Shown here in pieces: positions 63,125 through 64,000 of a stretch of 64,000 bases of DNA; position 1 is the first letter of the stretch; every line of letters starts with the position of its first letter. The notes beneath the pieces are model-generated. The model saw only the letters and a list, made by a program, of their open reading frames with translations. It made no database searches and had not been told where the DNA came from. The translations under genes and the position numbers were made by a program. The DNA lies in assembly GCF_009650995.1 (NCBI RefSeq), contig NZ_WHVV01000002.1, forward strand, positions 1 to 64,000, written 5' to 3'. Source of the stretch: Sporosarcina cascadiensis. GTDB lineage: Bacteria > Bacillota > Bacilli > Bacillales_A > Planococcaceae.

Positions 63125-63149
63125 ATTCCCGCCGCGTACACAGACAAAC
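63125..63149 (-). promoter_or_regulatory. SigB-like promoter of the SDR gene
   Basis: On the minus strand GTTTGT (63149-63144), 13 bases, then GGGAAT (63130-63125), close to the SigB pattern GTTTAA-N13-15-GGGTAT. The start point would give a leader of about 30 bases. Confidence 0.5.
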
Positions 63150-63262
63150 ATGCAAATGAAATCCGAAAACTCTGGAATTTTATTGGAATAGGGCAGGGTG
63201 TGTAGTAAAATGATGGAAAGCTCGGCGTACTGGACGGTTGAGTCGGAGCGAAAGGAGTTACT

Positions 63263-63469
63263 ATGACAGAATATTTTAGAAAAAGAATCGGTTCTTATTT
63301 ATTTATCATCATTGGATTACTCATCGGTTTCATAGTTTCCGGTCTTACGATGCAGCAACCGGACTATAAATCTGGAATATTGGCAGTGGCGATCGGGTTA
63401 TTCATTGGGGAATCACTCATGTTTTTGACATGGATGAAAAAGGGAAGGCAGACTGACCATATAGAATAA
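63263..63469 (+). CDS. Small membrane protein, unknown function
   Basis: 68 residues with two predicted membrane helices (about 10-29 and 38-57) and a charged tail. ATG 63263 follows AAAGGAG. No family recognised. Confidence 0.65.
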   Translation: MTEYFRKRIGSYLFIIIGLLIGFIVSGLTMQQPDYKSGILAVAIGLFIGESLMFLTWMKKGRQTDHIE

Positions 63470-63481
63470 AAGGGATTGAAT

Positions 63482-63625
63482 ATGTTTCCGGAGATAGAGA
63501 CTGACAGATTGCGATTGAGGGAAAAGAAAACAGCTAATGCAGTGGCGTTTTTTTATCATTCTTTTAAAGACACGACTACACGTTACTATGGCCCAGATTC
63601 GTATCAGCATATCGAGAAGTGGTAA
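63482..63625 (+). pseudogene. Truncated GNAT acetyltransferase remnant
   Basis: From ATG 63482 a 47-residue peptide starts FPEIETDRLRLREKKTANA and continues TTRYYGPDSYQHIEKW, the usual first strand and helix of RimJ/RimL-type acetyltransferases, then stops. The remaining 130 or so residues of the family are absent downstream, where a lipoprotein gene begins. A ribosome binding site (AAAAGGGATTG) is kept, so it may still be translated. Confidence 0.65.
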
Positions 63626-63687
63626 TGTTTGGACAGTTTCTAGCCGAGGATCAATGAGGGGAAAAGTGGTAAGAAAGGGGTGTCTGG

Positions 63688-64000
63688 ATGTCGAAATCAT
63701 TAAAGTTCTCTTTTGTGCTGCTCCTCTTCATCCTGCTGTCCGGATGCAGCAATATAACAAAATACGATAATGACGAACCCGCGGCCATTGTCAGAGGGCA
63801 GGAGATTACGGTCGGGGAGCTGCGGCTTTTGTATCCGGATAAACAGGTGCTGGAATATTTGGACGGGGCCATAAAAATGGAGCTGGTGAAACAGGAAGTG
63901 GAGAAACTGGGCCTGGATATTTCCGGACATCTGGATCCGGAAGATAACGGGTTTGCGGTACTGCCTCCGGCGGATACCGTAGATCCAAATGGCCGGCAGC
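63688..64000 (+). CDS. Lipoprotein, SurA-like N-terminal region (partial)
   Basis: Open to the window edge (104 codons visible). A lipoprotein signal with lipobox LLSGC (Cys at residue 20) is followed by AAIVRGQEITVGELRLLYPD and VKQEVEKLGLDIS, similar to the N-terminal helical part of SurA/PrsA-like or YdhF-type proteins. It would be anchored on the outer face of the membrane. The missing C-terminus prevents a firm call. ATG 63688 follows AAAGGGGTGTCTGG. Confidence 0.7.
   Translation, partial: MSKSLKFSFVLLLFILLSGCSNITKYDNDEPAAIVRGQEITVGELRLLYPDKQVLEYLDGAIKMELVKQEVEKLGLDISGHLDPEDNGFAVLPPADTVDPNGRQ

Overview
The window is chromosomal DNA from a low-to-moderate GC Gram-positive bacterium of the order Bacillales, most likely Planococcaceae (Sporosarcina-like). 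This is an inference from gene content: strong purine-rich ribosome binding sites, frequent GTG/TTG starts, a staphylococcal/planococcal-type nreABC oxygen and nitrate control system beside narGHJI, ytrA-like GntR regulation, a CcpA-type cre site, and lysine 6-dehydrogenase. No rRNA, tRNA, CRISPR array, prophage or intact insertion sequence was seen.

Layout. 1-2650: a minus-strand operon (GntR regulator, ABC ATPase, permease, CPBP protease running off the left edge). 3061-6271: an MHYT-GGDEF-EAL c-di-GMP protein and a CheV. 6500-9660: small membrane proteins, a holin-like type I toxin with a sequestered ribosome binding site, csaA and an acetyltransferase. 9695-16822: a carbohydrate island with a YjhG/YagF-type sugar-acid dehydratase, an IclR regulator and a large secreted GH10 xylanase, with a CcpA cre site and several palindromes. 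16950-23757: a threonine-synthase-like enzyme, an ECF sigma factor with an LCP-domain partner, and a two-component system with two PepSY proteins (ykoGHIJ-like). 24015-26854: glycerate kinase and a sodium:alanine symporter. 26926-30902: a cobalamin riboswitch controlling a class I ribonucleotide reductase operon (alpha, flavodoxin, beta). 30966-32520: a decayed zeta-toxin module between nrdF and a second, diverged copy of the nrdF tail. 32533-34065: a CoA-transferase. 35025-52267: anaerobic nitrate respiration (narGHJI, nreABC, a hemerythrin, a nitrate transporter fused to a PAS domain) and an almost complete molybdenum cofactor set (moeB, moaB, moaC, moeA, mobB, moaE, moaD, mobA, moaA). 52275-57961: 2-hydroxyacid dehydrogenase, a TetR/DHA2 efflux pair and a SEC-C protein. 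58156-62008: a lysine-degradation cluster. 62207-64000: a stress-type SDR with a SigB-like promoter, a small membrane protein, an acetyltransferase remnant and a lipoprotein cut by the right edge.

How the genes work together. The nitrate block is self-contained: two NreC-like boxes precede narG, the NreABC proteins sense nitrate and oxygen, the transporter supplies nitrate, and the adjacent mo genes build the cofactor needed by NarG.

The most unusual signal is a family of four intergenic arrays (23771-23917, 32306-32452, 47477-47623, 62013-62159). Each has exactly seven units on an exact 21-bp period, and each unit opens with ATGAGCG or ATGATCA. The period equals two DNA helical turns. The same arrays read as an uninterrupted heptapeptide repeat of the form (Y/N)-(ER/DH)-x4. 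I know of no described element of this form.
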